Shown: piece by piece, positions 18,430 through 27,032 of the stretch
Layout of the letters: the number at the start of each line of letters is the position of its first letter
Position numbering within the stretch: the first letter of the stretch is position 1
Origin: Prauserella isguenensis
Lineage (GTDB): Bacteria > Actinomycetota > Actinomycetes > Mycobacteriales > Pseudonocardiaceae
Assembly: GCF_014191605.1 (NCBI RefSeq)
Contig: NZ_JACHWU010000003.1
Location: forward strand, 719,995-783,994
Direction: 5' to 3'
Length of the DNA stretch: 64,000 nucleotides
Program-made: the position numbers and the translations under genes
The notes under the pieces: model-generated
What the model was told of the DNA's origin: nothing
Seen by the model: the letters and a program-made list of their open reading frames with translations, nothing else
Databases searched by the model: none

Positions 18430-19989
18430 TCACAGGGTGAGGGTCCAGCTGTTCAGCGAACCGGTGTCCCAGGAGTAGGCGTCGGTCACGCGCAGCGTCC
18501 ATTCGCCGTTCGGCTCCGAAACGCCCGACAGGTCGACCGTGTACGTCTCGTCGATGTCGTTGCCGGAGTCGTACGCCGCCGACTTGAGGTTGTACTCCGA
18601 ACCGTCCGGGGCGACCAGATCCAGCGCGATGTCGCCGCGGTAGGAATGGGTGATGTCCACGGCCACGGTGGCGTCGGCCGACGCGGCCTCACAGCTGGAG
18701 ATCGAGACCGTGCTGGTCATCGAGCCCGCATCCGGGATGGCGGCCGTCTCGTTGTTCGTGACGGCCTCGCAGGTGCCCGGCTCGGGGTCCGGCTCGTCCG
18801 GCGGCGTGGAGCCGTCGGCGACCACGTTCAGAAGAACGTTCGGCGAGCCGCTGCCCGGGTTGGACACGACGCCCTCGGAACCGCCCGCGACCAGCGCGTC
18901 GCCGACCTGCTGCGGGGTGGCGTCCTGGTTCGCGGACAGGTAGACCGCGGCCGCACCCACGACGTGCGGGGTCGCCATCGACGTGCCGGAGATCGTGTTC
19001 TCCGACGTGTCGCTGTCGATCCACGCCGAGGTGATGTCGCTGCCCGGGGCGAAGATGTCCACACAGGACCCGATGTTGGAGAAGCTCGAACGGGCGTCGG
19101 TGTTGGTGGTCGAACCGACCGTAATGCCCTCCGGGGTACGGGCGGGCGACGAGTTGCACGCATCGGCGCCGTAGTCGTTGCCCGCGGCCAGGCCGTAGGT
19201 CACGCCGGAGGCGATGGAGTTCTGCACGGCCTCGTCGATGGCGGCCGAGGCGCCGCCACCGAGGCTCATGTTCGCGACCGACGGGCCCGACGCGTTCTCG
19301 GTGACCCAGTCGATGCCCGCGATGACGCCCGCGTTGGTGCCGCTGCCCTGACAGTTCAGCACCCGCACACCGACCAGGTCGACGTTCTTGGCGACGCCGT
19401 AGTCGGTGCCGCCGACGGTGCCGGCGACGTGCGTGCCGTGGCCGTTGCAGTCGGTCGCGTCGTTGTCGCCGTCGACCGCGTCGTAGCCGTGCGAGGCCCG
19501 ACCACCGAAGTCCTCGTGGGAGGTGAGGATGCCGGTGTCGATGATGTAGGCCGTGACGCCGTCACCGTCGTTCGGCGACGAGTAGTTGTCGTCGAGCGGA
19601 AGTTCCGGCTGGTCGATGCGGTCCAGACCCCACGACGGCGGGTTCGCCTGGTCCGCGGCGGTGTGCACGGTCTGCACCTGCTCGACGTAGTCGACGGCCG
19701 GGTCCGCCGCGATGCGCTCGGCCAGCGCCTCCGACATCTCCGCCGAGTAGCCGTTCAGCACACTCGAGAACGTGTGCGTGACGTCGCCGCCGAGGTCGGC
19801 GGCCGTGGTCATGACGCCGTCCTTCAGCTTGACGATGTAGTTGCCCTCGACTGCGGTCTCTGCGTTGGCACCGAGGATGGTGCCCTCCCCGGGCGCGGCG
19901 CCCGCGGTGCCCGCCATGCCCAGCACGAGTGCCGCGGCGGCTGTGCCCACCCCGACGGCCGTGCCGGCCTTTCGCTTATCGCTACGCAC
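18430..19989 (-). CDS. Secreted subtilisin-like serine protease (S8) with I9 propeptide and P-domain
   Basis: A 519-residue extracellular protease. It starts at GTG 19989 behind gaagggga. Residues 1-31 are a signal peptide; about 45-110 an inhibitor-I9 propeptide (YIVKLKDGV ... VDYVEQVQTVHT); about 140-395 the catalytic domain with Asp151 (YIIDTG), His184 (NGHGTHVAG), oxyanion Asn271 (AAGND) and Ser337 (GTSMATPH); about 430-519 a proprotein-convertase-type P domain (ITHSYRGDIALDLVAPDGSEY), usually a stabilising or binding module. A Pro/Glu/Asp linker joins the last two. All catalytic residues are intact. It degrades proteins outside the cell after self-cleavage of the propeptide. It converges with kgd across a strong terminator and has 290 bp of gene-free DNA upstream. 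Confidence 0.95.
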   Translation of the reverse strand: MRSDKRKAGTAVGVGTAAAALVLGMAGTAGAAPGEGTILGANAETAVEGNYIVKLKDGVMTTAADLGGDVTHTFSSVLNGYSAEMSEALAERIAADPAVDYVEQVQTVHTAADQANPPSWGLDRIDQPELPLDDNYSSPNDGDGVTAYIIDTGILTSHEDFGGRASHGYDAVDGDNDATDCNGHGTHVAGTVGGTDYGVAKNVDLVGVRVLNCQGSGTNAGVIAGIDWVTENASGPSVANMSLGGGASAAIDEAVQNSIASGVTYGLAAGNDYGADACNSSPARTPEGITVGSTTNTDARSSFSNIGSCVDIFAPGSDITSAWIDSDTSENTISGTSMATPHVVGAAAVYLSANQDATPQQVGDALVAGGSEGVVSNPGSGSPNVLLNVVADGSTPPDEPDPEPGTCEAVTNNETAAIPDAGSMTSTVSISSCEAASADATVAVDITHSYRGDIALDLVAPDGSEYNLKSAAYDSGNDIDETYTVDLSGVSEPNGEWTLRVTDAYSWDTGSLNSWTLTL

Positions 19990-20279
19990 GGTTTCCCCTT
20001 CCGTTCGAACTTTGTCCGGAATGGGCCGAACAGTAAGCGAGAAAGCGGCGAGATCACATCAAGGAGAAATTTCCTGAAATAGCGACGAAAGTAGTATTCC
20101 TGCTCCGTTCGACGCAGTCACGGCGGCGCAATGGTCTATACGTTCCGGGATAATGCGTTCAAACTGTGACCAGCAGGTGCAATTCACGTTGCACCGACTC
20201 AGCAAGAACCATCGTTCAGCCCCCGACGAAGGTCTGGGACCAAGGTCGCACCCCTACCGTCGTGCGGCGGGGGGAGAAA

Positions 20280-21200
20280 TCAACGGTCTCCGGCCTGCAC
20301 CAGGAACTCGCCGGCAATATCGGCCGGATTGCGTTTCCGCTCCGAGAACTCGACGTTCAACGCCGTCAGTTTCTCGGTTGTGAGGGCGGCCGATACGCGG
20401 TCGAGCGCATCGCGTTCGCGTTCCGACAGCGCTCCTTCGACGGCGAGCGGAACGATGTTCTGCGCGGGGAACATGTCGCGATCGTCTTCCAACGGCACGA
20501 ACCCGTTGGCATACACGGACGCCGACGTGCTGAACATGTTCGCCACCTGCACCTCGCCGGACCGCAGCGCCTCCACCGTCACCGGTCCGCCCGTGTCCGT
20601 CGTGCGGATCTCCTTGAACTCGCAGCCGTACAGCTGACGGATCTCCCGACGCCAGCGCTCGCCCCATTGGCCCGGCCCGCCGAACACGAGCCGGTCGCAG
20701 CGCGGAGCAAGATCCGAGATCGTGCGCACGCCCTGTGCGGCCAGATCCTCCCGCACGACGAGCATGTCGGTGTTCTCCGCCGGGGACTGGTCCAGCACCT
20801 CCAGTCCCTCCGGCAGCGCACGGGGCAGCTCCCGGTAGACCTCGTCCGACGTCGTCGCGGACGTATCCTGGTCGAAGTAGCGGAGTAGATTGCCGCTGTA
20901 GTCGGGCGCGAGCGTCAGCGAGCGGTCCTGCAATGCCTGGACCAGCACCTCACGACCACCGACCGGTGGCCGCACCGTGACATCATCGGCCCCCGCGCCG
21001 CGCAATGCACCAGCGTAGATCTCCGCGAGCAACAGACTCTCGCCGACGTCGGAGGCGCCGATGACGATGCGCCCGTCGTCGCCGCCCTCGGCCCCTCCGC
21101 GCAACGGGTTGCCGCACGCGGTGGCCAACACCAGTACCGCGCACACGGCGATGATCCGTCGCCATCGACCGACGACCCCGTGGCTCGACGCACCGATCAT
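20280..21200 (-). CDS. Osmoprotectant (glycine betaine/choline-type) ABC transporter substrate-binding lipoprotein
   Basis: A 306-residue OpuAC/ProX-type binding protein, last gene of a four-gene operon. The N-terminus has a basic start, a hydrophobic stretch and a lipobox (LATAC, Cys at about residue 29), so it is probably an extracytoplasmic lipoprotein. The mature part begins RIVIGASDVGESLLLAEIYAGAL and includes LAPDYSGNLLRYF and NTDMLVVREDLA, typical of the quaternary-amine-binding family. It captures betaine, choline, carnitine or a similar compatible solute; which one is not visible. Its ATG (21200) overlaps the stop of the preceding permease by four bases (ATGA), implying coupled translation. 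Confidence 0.9.
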   Translation of the reverse strand: MIGASSHGVVGRWRRIIAVCAVLVLATACGNPLRGGAEGGDDGRIVIGASDVGESLLLAEIYAGALRGAGADDVTVRPPVGGREVLVQALQDRSLTLAPDYSGNLLRYFDQDTSATTSDEVYRELPRALPEGLEVLDQSPAENTDMLVVREDLAAQGVRTISDLAPRCDRLVFGGPGQWGERWRREIRQLYGCEFKEIRTTDTGGPVTVEALRSGEVQVANMFSTSASVYANGFVPLEDDRDMFPAQNIVPLAVEGALSERERDALDRVSAALTTEKLTALNVEFSERKRNPADIAGEFLVQAGDR

Positions 21201-21883
21201 GCGGGCCCCTTCGACGTCGTGAGTTCGGCCAACCGCACGCCGCGCGGCACCATGATCCGCTGCAACCCAGCCAGCAGCAGATCCAGCACCACGGCGAGCG
21301 CCGCGGTCAGCAATGCACCGGCGACGACCTCGGCATAGTCGAGAATGGCCAGTCCGTCCATGAGATAACGGCCCAGTCCGCCCAGTCCGACGTACGCCGC
21401 GACCGCGGCCGTCGCGACGAGCTGCAACACCGCGTTGCGCACCCCGCCGAGCACCATGGGCAGTGCGATGGGCACCTCGACCTGCCACAGCCGTTGCATC
21501 CCGCGCATACCGACCCCGCTCGCCGCGTCGACGACGTGGGCATCGACCGACTGCACGCCCGCGTACGTGCCCGCCATGACGGGTGGCACCGCCAGCACGA
21601 CCAGGCCCACGACTGCTGCAGGGGTGCTTTCGGCCAACAACAGGAAGAACAGCGTGACCACACCGAGCGTAGGCAGCGCGCGCACGATGTTGCCGGCTCC
21701 GACCAGCAGCACGGCACCTCTGCCGGTGTGCCCCACCAGCAATCCGACGGGAACGGCGAGGACCAGTGCGATGGCCAGTGCCAGGGCGACATAACCCACG
21801 TGTTCGAGCACGCGCGCCGGCACGCCCCCGGGGCCGCTCCAGTTCGCGGCGTCGCCGAACCACGCGACAGCCTCGGCGATCAT
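21197..21883 (-). CDS. Osmoprotectant ABC transporter permease (second)
   Basis: A 228-residue permease of the OpuC/ProW type with about six membrane helices. The ATG at 21883 gives MIAEAVAWFGDAANW, an amphipathic start common in this family; a helix VGYVALALAIALVLAVPVGL follows. The EAA-type cytoplasmic loop that contacts the ATPase is recognisable at DAASGVGMRGMQRLWQVEVPIALPM (a stretch of about residues 120-144). It pairs with the permease encoded just upstream; both reading frames overlap by four bases (ATGA), as does the binding-protein gene downstream. Confidence 0.9.
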   Translation of the reverse strand: MIAEAVAWFGDAANWSGPGGVPARVLEHVGYVALALAIALVLAVPVGLLVGHTGRGAVLLVGAGNIVRALPTLGVVTLFFLLLAESTPAAVVGLVVLAVPPVMAGTYAGVQSVDAHVVDAASGVGMRGMQRLWQVEVPIALPMVLGGVRNAVLQLVATAAVAAYVGLGGLGRYLMDGLAILDYAEVVAGALLTAALAVVLDLLLAGLQRIMVPRGVRLAELTTSKGPA

Positions 21884-22575
21884 GCTGCGACCTCCGCGTC
21901 GGTACGACTCGTGGGAGTCGGCCGCTGCCACGGGGTGAGCACCCGGCGCAGCAGCACCAGCAACAGGTCGACCACAAGTGCGAGCAGGAGGGTCAGTACG
22001 ACACCGACGACGATCGGCGCGTAGTACTCGCGCTGGAAGCCGTCGGTGAACAGCCTGCCGAGCCCGCCCACCCCGATGAGCGCACCGACGCTGACCAGGC
22101 TGATGTTGCTGACCGCCGCGACCCGGACACCCGCGGCGATTACCGGCACGGCGAGCGGGAGTTCGACACCGAAGTACCGGCGTGCGGGGCGGTATCCCAT
22201 GGCTGTGGCGGACGCCGTCACGGCCTGCGGCACGGCGGCGAGGGCGTCGAGCATCGGGCGTACCAGCAGTGCAGCCGTGTACAGCGACAGCGCGACGACG
22301 ACGTTGATGCTGTCGAGGATCGTCGTGCCGATGACGCCGGGGATGACGACGAACAACGCCAGCGACGGGATCGTGTAGACGAGGTTCGCCACGACGGCGA
22401 GCGTTCCGCGTGCCGGCGGCCACGCCTGCCCCAGCCACCCAGCACCGACGGCCAACACGACACCGAACAGGATCGGCAGCAGGGCCAGGTAGCAGTGTTC
22501 GGCCAGCGCCGCCCACAGCTGGGCGCGGGTGTTCGCGCTGCCGAGGTAGGTGCCGAGCTCATCGGTGAGACTCAT
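21880..22575 (-). CDS. Osmoprotectant ABC transporter permease (first)
   Basis: A 231-residue permease starting at ATG 22575 (MSLTDELGTYLGSANTRAQ). Helices include LALLPILFGVVLAVGAGWLG, LVYTIPSLALFVVIPGV and a C-terminal VVGVVLTLLLALVVDLLLVLL. The loop AVPQAVTASATAMGYRPARRYFGVELPLA is the EAA-like coupling motif of the family, with YTIPSLALF a strong OpuCB/OpuCD feature. It lies 7 bp after the ATPase stop and overlaps the next permease, so all four genes form one operon. Osmotic induction is expected from the family, but no osmoregulatory site is visible. Confidence 0.9.
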   Translation of the reverse strand: MSLTDELGTYLGSANTRAQLWAALAEHCYLALLPILFGVVLAVGAGWLGQAWPPARGTLAVVANLVYTIPSLALFVVIPGVIGTTILDSINVVVALSLYTAALLVRPMLDALAAVPQAVTASATAMGYRPARRYFGVELPLAVPVIAAGVRVAAVSNISLVSVGALIGVGGLGRLFTDGFQREYYAPIVVGVVLTLLLALVVDLLLVLLRRVLTPWQRPTPTSRTDAEVAA

Positions 22576-22582
22576 GTCGCGA

Positions 22583-23722
22583 TCACGCTCTCGCGGTGCG
22601 GCTTGTCGCGGTCACATTGGCGGTGCGGCTTGTCGCGGTCACATTGGTGGAGTGCCGCTCGATCACGTCGAGCACGTGGCGCGCAGTGACGACCCCGATG
22701 GCCGCGCCGTCGTCGTCCACCACGACGCCGAGGCTCGCCGGCGAGGACAACGCGGCATCGAGCGCACCGCGCAGGGACGTGCCCCGCCGGTACAGCGACC
22801 CGCCCGCGACGAGATCCGCCTCAACCAATGGTCCGTCCACTGTGGAAGCGGGTGCGAGCCAACCGCGTGGCCTGCGCTCGTCGTCGATCGCGAGCCGCCA
22901 TTCGCCGGATTCTCCGGGCACCGAACCGATCTCCACGGTCGAGACCTCGCCGACCTCGAGGGCATCCGCCGACAGGAACGACAGTCCCCGGTAGCCACGG
23001 TCCTTGCCGACGAACTCCGCGACGAAGTCGTCGACCGGGTGCCGCAGTACGTCGGCCGGCGTGCCGTACTGCGCCAGCCTGCCTCCTACCCGCAGGACGG
23101 CGACCCGGTCTCCGAGCCGGACCGCCTCGTCGATGTCGTGGGTGACGAACACGATCGTCTTACCGAGCCGCCGCTGCAGGTCGAGCAGCTCGTCCTGCAG
23201 CCCCTCCCGCACGACCGGGTCCACGGCCGAGAAGGGTTCGTCCATGAGCAGCACCGGTGGATCCGCAGCGAGAGCGCGCGCGACCCCCACCCGCTGCTGC
23301 TGGCCCCCGGACAGCTGGGCCGGATACCGCGAACCCAGCTCGGCGGGCAGGCCGACCGTGTCGAGCAGCTCACCGGCCCGGCGTCGCGCCGACCTCCTGC
23401 TCCACCCGGACAGCATCGGCACGGTCGCGATGTTGCCCAGCACGGTCCGATGTGGAAACAGACCCGCATGCTGGATGACGTAGCCGATCCCGCGCCGCAA
23501 CTCGGCCGGATCGATGTCACGCACGTTGCGCCCGTCCAACAGCACGTCGCCGTCGGTGGGCTCGACCATTCGGTTCACCATGCGCAGCGAGGTCGTCTTA
23601 CCGCATCCCGAAGGGCCGACGAACACGGTCATGCTTCCGTCCGGCACGGTCAGCGACAGCTCGTCCACCGCGGCGACCCCGCCCCCGTACCGCTTGGTGA
23701 CGCCGCGGAACTCGATCGTCAT
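22583..23722 (-). CDS. Osmoprotectant ABC transporter ATP-binding protein with CBS region
   Basis: A 379-residue ATPase of the ProV/OpuCA type, first gene of the operon. The ATG at 23722 gives MTIEFRGVTKRYGGG. Motifs: Walker A GPSGCGKTTSL (about 35-45), Q-loop, signature LSGGQQQRVGVARAL (about 135-149), Walker B VLLMDEPFSAVDP, switch His in VTHDIDEAVRLGD. After about residue 260 comes a CBS-like region, which in OpuA-type ATPases senses ionic strength. The last 18 or so residues contain NVTATSRTA twice, from a perfect 27-bp DNA duplication at 22593-22646, so the C-terminus is a recent duplication and probably dispensable. A longer frame upstream reads as Arg-Cys repeats from simple-sequence DNA and is rejected. 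Confidence 0.93.
   Translation of the reverse strand: MTIEFRGVTKRYGGGVAAVDELSLTVPDGSMTVFVGPSGCGKTTSLRMVNRMVEPTDGDVLLDGRNVRDIDPAELRRGIGYVIQHAGLFPHRTVLGNIATVPMLSGWSRRSARRRAGELLDTVGLPAELGSRYPAQLSGGQQQRVGVARALAADPPVLLMDEPFSAVDPVVREGLQDELLDLQRRLGKTIVFVTHDIDEAVRLGDRVAVLRVGGRLAQYGTPADVLRHPVDDFVAEFVGKDRGYRGLSFLSADALEVGEVSTVEIGSVPGESGEWRLAIDDERRPRGWLAPASTVDGPLVEADLVAGGSLYRRGTSLRGALDAALSSPASLGVVVDDDGAAIGVVTARHVLDVIERHSTNVTATSRTANVTATSRTARA
22593..22646. repeat. Perfect 27-bp tandem duplication at the 3' end of the ATPase gene
   Basis: Two identical 27-bp units (22593-22619 and 22620-22646), each starting gcggtgcggcttgtcgcgg, encode a doubled NVTATSRTA. Because 27 is a multiple of three, the frame is kept. 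Confidence 0.95.
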
Positions 23723-23745
23723 GGTCGTCTCCCTGCTGCTCCCTC

Positions 23746-23890
23746 GGCACCGACACCGGCACCGACACCGGCACCGGCATCTGCACCGGCACCTGCCAGG
23801 CGTACCCGTGACGCTGCGTACCCGTGACGCTGTGACACGGACCTGCGACACGGACCCTGTGACCCGGACCTGTGACCCGGGTGACAGGTC
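23746..23890. repeat. Cluster of three short degenerate tandem-repeat families
   Basis: Just upstream of the osmoprotectant operon: (a) ggcaccgacacc-type 6/12-mers at about 23746-23793; (b) a gcgtacccgtgacgct-like unit twice at about 23799-23832; (c) gacacggacctg / gacccggacctg units at about 23833-23882. The first family is simple-sequence DNA; the others repeat the motif (c)gtgac. They fill the 5' region of the operon and most of the divergent intergenic space. Confidence 0.85.
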
Positions 23891-23982
23891 TGCACGACGG
23901 TAACCGAGGAGGCCGACAGAATCGCGCCTTCGAGGTCGGCCGGGCGTCCGCTCCGCTGCTCAGGGCCTCTAGGGTAGGCGCC

Positions 23983-25410
23983 ATGAATTCGGTGCGTCAG
24001 GTGTTCGGCGTGGACGCGAAGTCGCTGCGATACGCCATCGCATTGCTGGCCGAGCGCAGCTGGCAGTTCGACGACCTCGTGCGCGAACTGGCCGCTCCCC
24101 GGCGCACGGTCGAGGAACTGCTCCAGGCCCTCGGCGACGACCTCGAGCGCGACGGCGACCGCGTCCGGCTACGGCCCGACGTCGTCGACGCCCACCGCGA
24201 GGGGGCGGGCAATCCGCACGCCACCGACGGGCTCGAAGCGGAGGTGGCGCGCCACATCGCGCACGTACCGCCGCCGCTGCCCGCGCTCGACCACGTGCAG
24301 GCGACCGCCGACACCGTGGTGCGCCGCGCCCGCTGGCTCGACGAGCACTACGACCTGCGCACCACGCGTCTGACGTTCCTCGGCGACCACGACCTGACCT
24401 CCCTGGCGGTGCGGGCCCTGCGCCCCGAGTCCGACCTGACCGTGATCGACGTCGACGACCGCATCCTCGATTACGTCGACCGGCAGAGCTCCCGCACGAT
24501 CAGGACCGTGCACGCGGACCTGCGGTTCGGCCTTCCGCTGTCGGTGATGGGCAAGGCCGACATCGTGTTCAGCGACCCGCCGTACACCCCTGAGGGCATG
24601 GCGTTGTTCGCCACACGTGGGCTCGAATGCCTCGCCGACCCGCCCGCGGGCCGCCTGGTGCTCGCCTACGGCTACAGCCCCCGCCACCCCGCGCTCGGCC
24701 ACCGCACGCAGCGGGCGTTGGTCGGGCTGGGCCTCGCCTTCGAGTCGATCGTGCCCGGCTTCCACCGCTACAGCGGAGCGCAGGCGATCGGCAGCGCAGC
24801 GGACCTGTACGTCTGCCAGCCCACGACGAAGGCCCGCAAAGGCGGAAGGAAGACCAGCAAGCAGACGATCTACACGCGCGGCGCCCAGTCACTCGAGGCC
24901 GGCGAGACCACGAACGAACTGCTGACGGCACTGCGGAGCATCGCGGGGCAGAACGGGCTGAACGTCGAGGAACGCGGCGCCGACTGGACGAAACCGGTCA
25001 CGACCAAGCCGGGGACGGCCGTGGCCGTCGACCTCGGAGCGGACCCCGGACCGTGGCTGCTGCGCACGCTGCTGGCCGTCAACGCCGATCGAGTGGCGGT
25101 GCTGCTGCCCAACTCGCACCCCGATCTCGCCGACGCCGTGTCACAACGCGGCCTCACCGAGCTGATCGGGCCGAAGTATCGCCTCCGTCTGCTGCGCAGC
25201 ACGCCGGACAACACACATGCGGTGGTCGTGGCCGAACCGCCCGCCACCGCTACCGGTCACACCGATGCGGCGGCCCGTGCCGTGCTCACGCGGGCACACG
25301 GGCGGCTGGGCAACATCTGGCCGGACGCCCCCGACGACGTGTCCGACGACCGGCTCATCGACCTGCCGCGCCACCGCGTCGCCGAGGTCCGGCACGAGCT
25401 CGCCGACTGA
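23983..25410 (+). CDS. Branched-chain polyamine synthase-like (DUF43/BpsA) protein
   Basis: A 475-residue protein resembling N4-bis(aminopropyl)spermidine synthase. From ATG 23983 (MNSVRQVFGVDAKSLRYA) an N-terminal winged-helix-like part (about 1-75) is followed by a Rossmann aminopropyltransferase-like domain. Its motifs are FLGDHDLTSLAVRAL, VIDVDDRILDYV and FSDPPYTPEG; the GD(D/H)DL and DPPYT motifs are hallmarks of archaeal/thermophile BpsA. The C-terminal ~200 residues (after about 280) are longer than in the archaeal enzyme and include a Lys-rich KARKGGRKTSKQ segment. BpsA adds aminopropyl groups from decarboxylated S-adenosylmethionine to spermidine. Actual activity and substrate in this organism are unknown; another small acceptor is possible. 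It diverges from the osmoprotectant operon and ends at a strong terminator. Confidence 0.75.
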   Translation: MNSVRQVFGVDAKSLRYAIALLAERSWQFDDLVRELAAPRRTVEELLQALGDDLERDGDRVRLRPDVVDAHREGAGNPHATDGLEAEVARHIAHVPPPLPALDHVQATADTVVRRARWLDEHYDLRTTRLTFLGDHDLTSLAVRALRPESDLTVIDVDDRILDYVDRQSSRTIRTVHADLRFGLPLSVMGKADIVFSDPPYTPEGMALFATRGLECLADPPAGRLVLAYGYSPRHPALGHRTQRALVGLGLAFESIVPGFHRYSGAQAIGSAADLYVCQPTTKARKGGRKTSKQTIYTRGAQSLEAGETTNELLTALRSIAGQNGLNVEERGADWTKPVTTKPGTAVAVDLGADPGPWLLRTLLAVNADRVAVLLPNSHPDLADAVSQRGLTELIGPKYRLRLLRSTPDNTHAVVVAEPPATATGHTDAAARAVLTRAHGRLGNIWPDAPDDVSDDRLIDLPRHRVAEVRHELAD

Positions 25411-25422
25411 CTCTCCCGGCCG

Positions 25423-25475
25423 ACTGCGAGGGCCCCGTCACCGGCGTGGAACGCCGGGCACGGGGCCCTCGCAGT
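25423..25475. terminator. Extended double-stem terminator between convergent genes
   Basis: An outer 16-bp perfect stem (25423-25438 with 25460-25475) encloses an inner stem ccggcgt/acgccgg (25441-25447/25451-25457). It lies 12 bp after the BpsA-like stop and 25 bp before the 3' end of the convergent malic enzyme gene, so it probably serves both. Confidence 0.85.
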
Positions 25476-25499
25476 TGTGAGAACGTGACCGACCGGCCC

Positions 25500-26666
25500 T
25501 CAGCCGACGACGTCGTCATCCTCCGCGGCCTTGGCGACGGCCGTGGCGACCTCATCGGCCACCCTCGGATCGAGCGGGCTCGGCACGATGCGGTCGGCCG
25601 ACAGCTCGTCGGCGGCCACCGACACGATCGCCTCGGCCGCCGCGAGCTTCATGTTCTCCGTGATCGCCCGAGCACCGGCGTCCAGTGCGCCGCGGAACAC
25701 ACCCGGGAACGCCAGCACGTTGTTGATCTGGTTCGGGAAGTCGCTGCGACCGGTGGCCACGACGGACGCGTATTTCGCCGCCACCTCCGGGTGAACCTCC
25801 GGATCCGGATTGGACAGTGCGAACACGATCGGTTCCGGCGCCATCGTCGAGAGCAGGTTCTCGTCGATCGTCGCGCTCGACAGGCCGATGAACACGTCAG
25901 CACCGGCCATCGCCTCGTCGATCCCGCCGCGCAGACCCGCCGTGTTGGTCGTCTCGGCGAGCTCGGCCTTGATCGCGTTGAGGTTGTCCCGGCCCGCGTG
26001 GATGATCCCGCGCGAGTCGAGCATCGTCACGTCGCCGACGCCCGCGGCCTGCAGGATCTTCGCGCACGCCACGCCCGCGGCGCCCGCACCGGAGATCACC
26101 ACACGCTGGTCGGCGATGTTCCGACCGGCCACCAGGTTCGCACCACGCAGCGCGGCGAGCACCACGATGGCCGTGCCGTGCTGGTCGTCGTGCATGACGG
26201 GGCAGTCCAGCGCTTCCTTGAGCTTGTCCTCGAGCTCGAAGCACCGCGGCGCCGACACGTCCTCCAGATTCACCGCACCGAACGACGGGCGCAGCCGCAC
26301 CAGGGTCTCGACGATCTCGTCGACGTCGCTGGTGTCCAGCACGAGCGGGATCGAGTCCAGCCCGGCGAACGTCTTGAACAGAACCGACTTGCCCTCCATG
26401 ACCGGCAGCGATGCGCTCGCGCCGATGTCACCGAGTCCGAGTACCGCCGTGCCGTCGCTGACCACTGCCACGAGCCGGTCGGCCCACGTGTACCGCTTCG
26501 CGAGCTCGGGCTGCTGCTCGATAGCGCGGCTGACCTTCGCTACCCCGGGGGTGTAGGCGATGGACAGGTCACGCGCCTGCGTGATGGGCCGGGTGGCCGA
26601 CACGGAGAGCTTGCCGCCCTCGTGTCCGCCGAAGATGTCGTCGTCACTCACCTGAGCTTGGGACAC
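25500..26666 (-). CDS. NAD(P)-dependent malic enzyme
   Basis: A 388-residue short-form malic enzyme (malate + NAD(P)+ to pyruvate + CO2 + NAD(P)H). The GTG at 26666 follows ctggaga. Motifs: the N-terminal YTPGVAKVSRAI with the catalytic Tyr, the Lys-containing VMEGKSVLFK, the metal-binding NLEDV and MHDDQHGTA with consecutive Asp residues, and a Rossmann signature SGAGAAGVACAKIL (about 190-203). The C-terminal ALSNPDPEVHPE and GRSDFPNQINN are family-typical. Length fits the bacterial NAD-type enzymes without the phosphotransacetylase domain. It feeds pyruvate from the TCA cycle. The cofactor cannot be fixed from the sequence. Its leader contains a 7-bp hairpin at 26697-26716. Confidence 0.95.
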   Translation of the reverse strand: MSQAQVSDDDIFGGHEGGKLSVSATRPITQARDLSIAYTPGVAKVSRAIEQQPELAKRYTWADRLVAVVSDGTAVLGLGDIGASASLPVMEGKSVLFKTFAGLDSIPLVLDTSDVDEIVETLVRLRPSFGAVNLEDVSAPRCFELEDKLKEALDCPVMHDDQHGTAIVVLAALRGANLVAGRNIADQRVVISGAGAAGVACAKILQAAGVGDVTMLDSRGIIHAGRDNLNAIKAELAETTNTAGLRGGIDEAMAGADVFIGLSSATIDENLLSTMAPEPIVFALSNPDPEVHPEVAAKYASVVATGRSDFPNQINNVLAFPGVFRGALDAGARAITENMKLAAAEAIVSVAADELSADRIVPSPLDPRVADEVATAVAKAAEDDDVVG

Positions 26667-27032
26667 GTCTATCTCCAGGGCTGAAAAGGGAAATCACCGA
26701 CGGAGCATCCCGTCGGCTTGTGTGGGCTCCTTGGGCCCGGCGACTCGGCGCGGTAGCACCGTCTGCCGGCAAGGTGTCCGTCATAAGGCCCTTGGTTCAG
26801 GCGTAGCCGCGGACGCGGCGGTTCGACCAGTGTGACATCTTCCGGGGCGATCGGCCGTGCCGGTGCGGCCCGGATCACAAAGATCGACCCGTTTCCGCAG
26901 GTCACGCCCCCAATAGCAAGACGGACGTCCGACTTGGGTGGCGGGTGAAGCCCTCCTCGGGGCAGGCCCGAATCCACGTCGCCCGCCACCACCCGACCGG
27001 ACCCGCTCGGCGGGGCTGCATAAGATCCCGAC
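26667..27032. other. 366-bp divergent intergenic region with a leader hairpin
   Basis: The region separates the malic enzyme gene (minus) from the epimerase gene (plus). A perfect hairpin ccgacgg-agcatc-ccgtcgg (26697-26716) lies 31 nt upstream of the malic enzyme start and would form in its 5' leader. A cataag -10-like sequence about 15 nt upstream of the epimerase ATG is a possible promoter. No protein or RNA gene is supported. Confidence 0.5.

Noticed and set aside
20280..21977. 565-residue extended binding protein
   Set aside because: Everything upstream of the lipoprotein signal overlaps the permease gene in another frame; the ATG at 21200 with lipobox is the true start.
23746..23890. 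CRISPR array
   Set aside because: Units are too short and degenerate, with no constant repeat plus unique spacer pattern and no cas genes.
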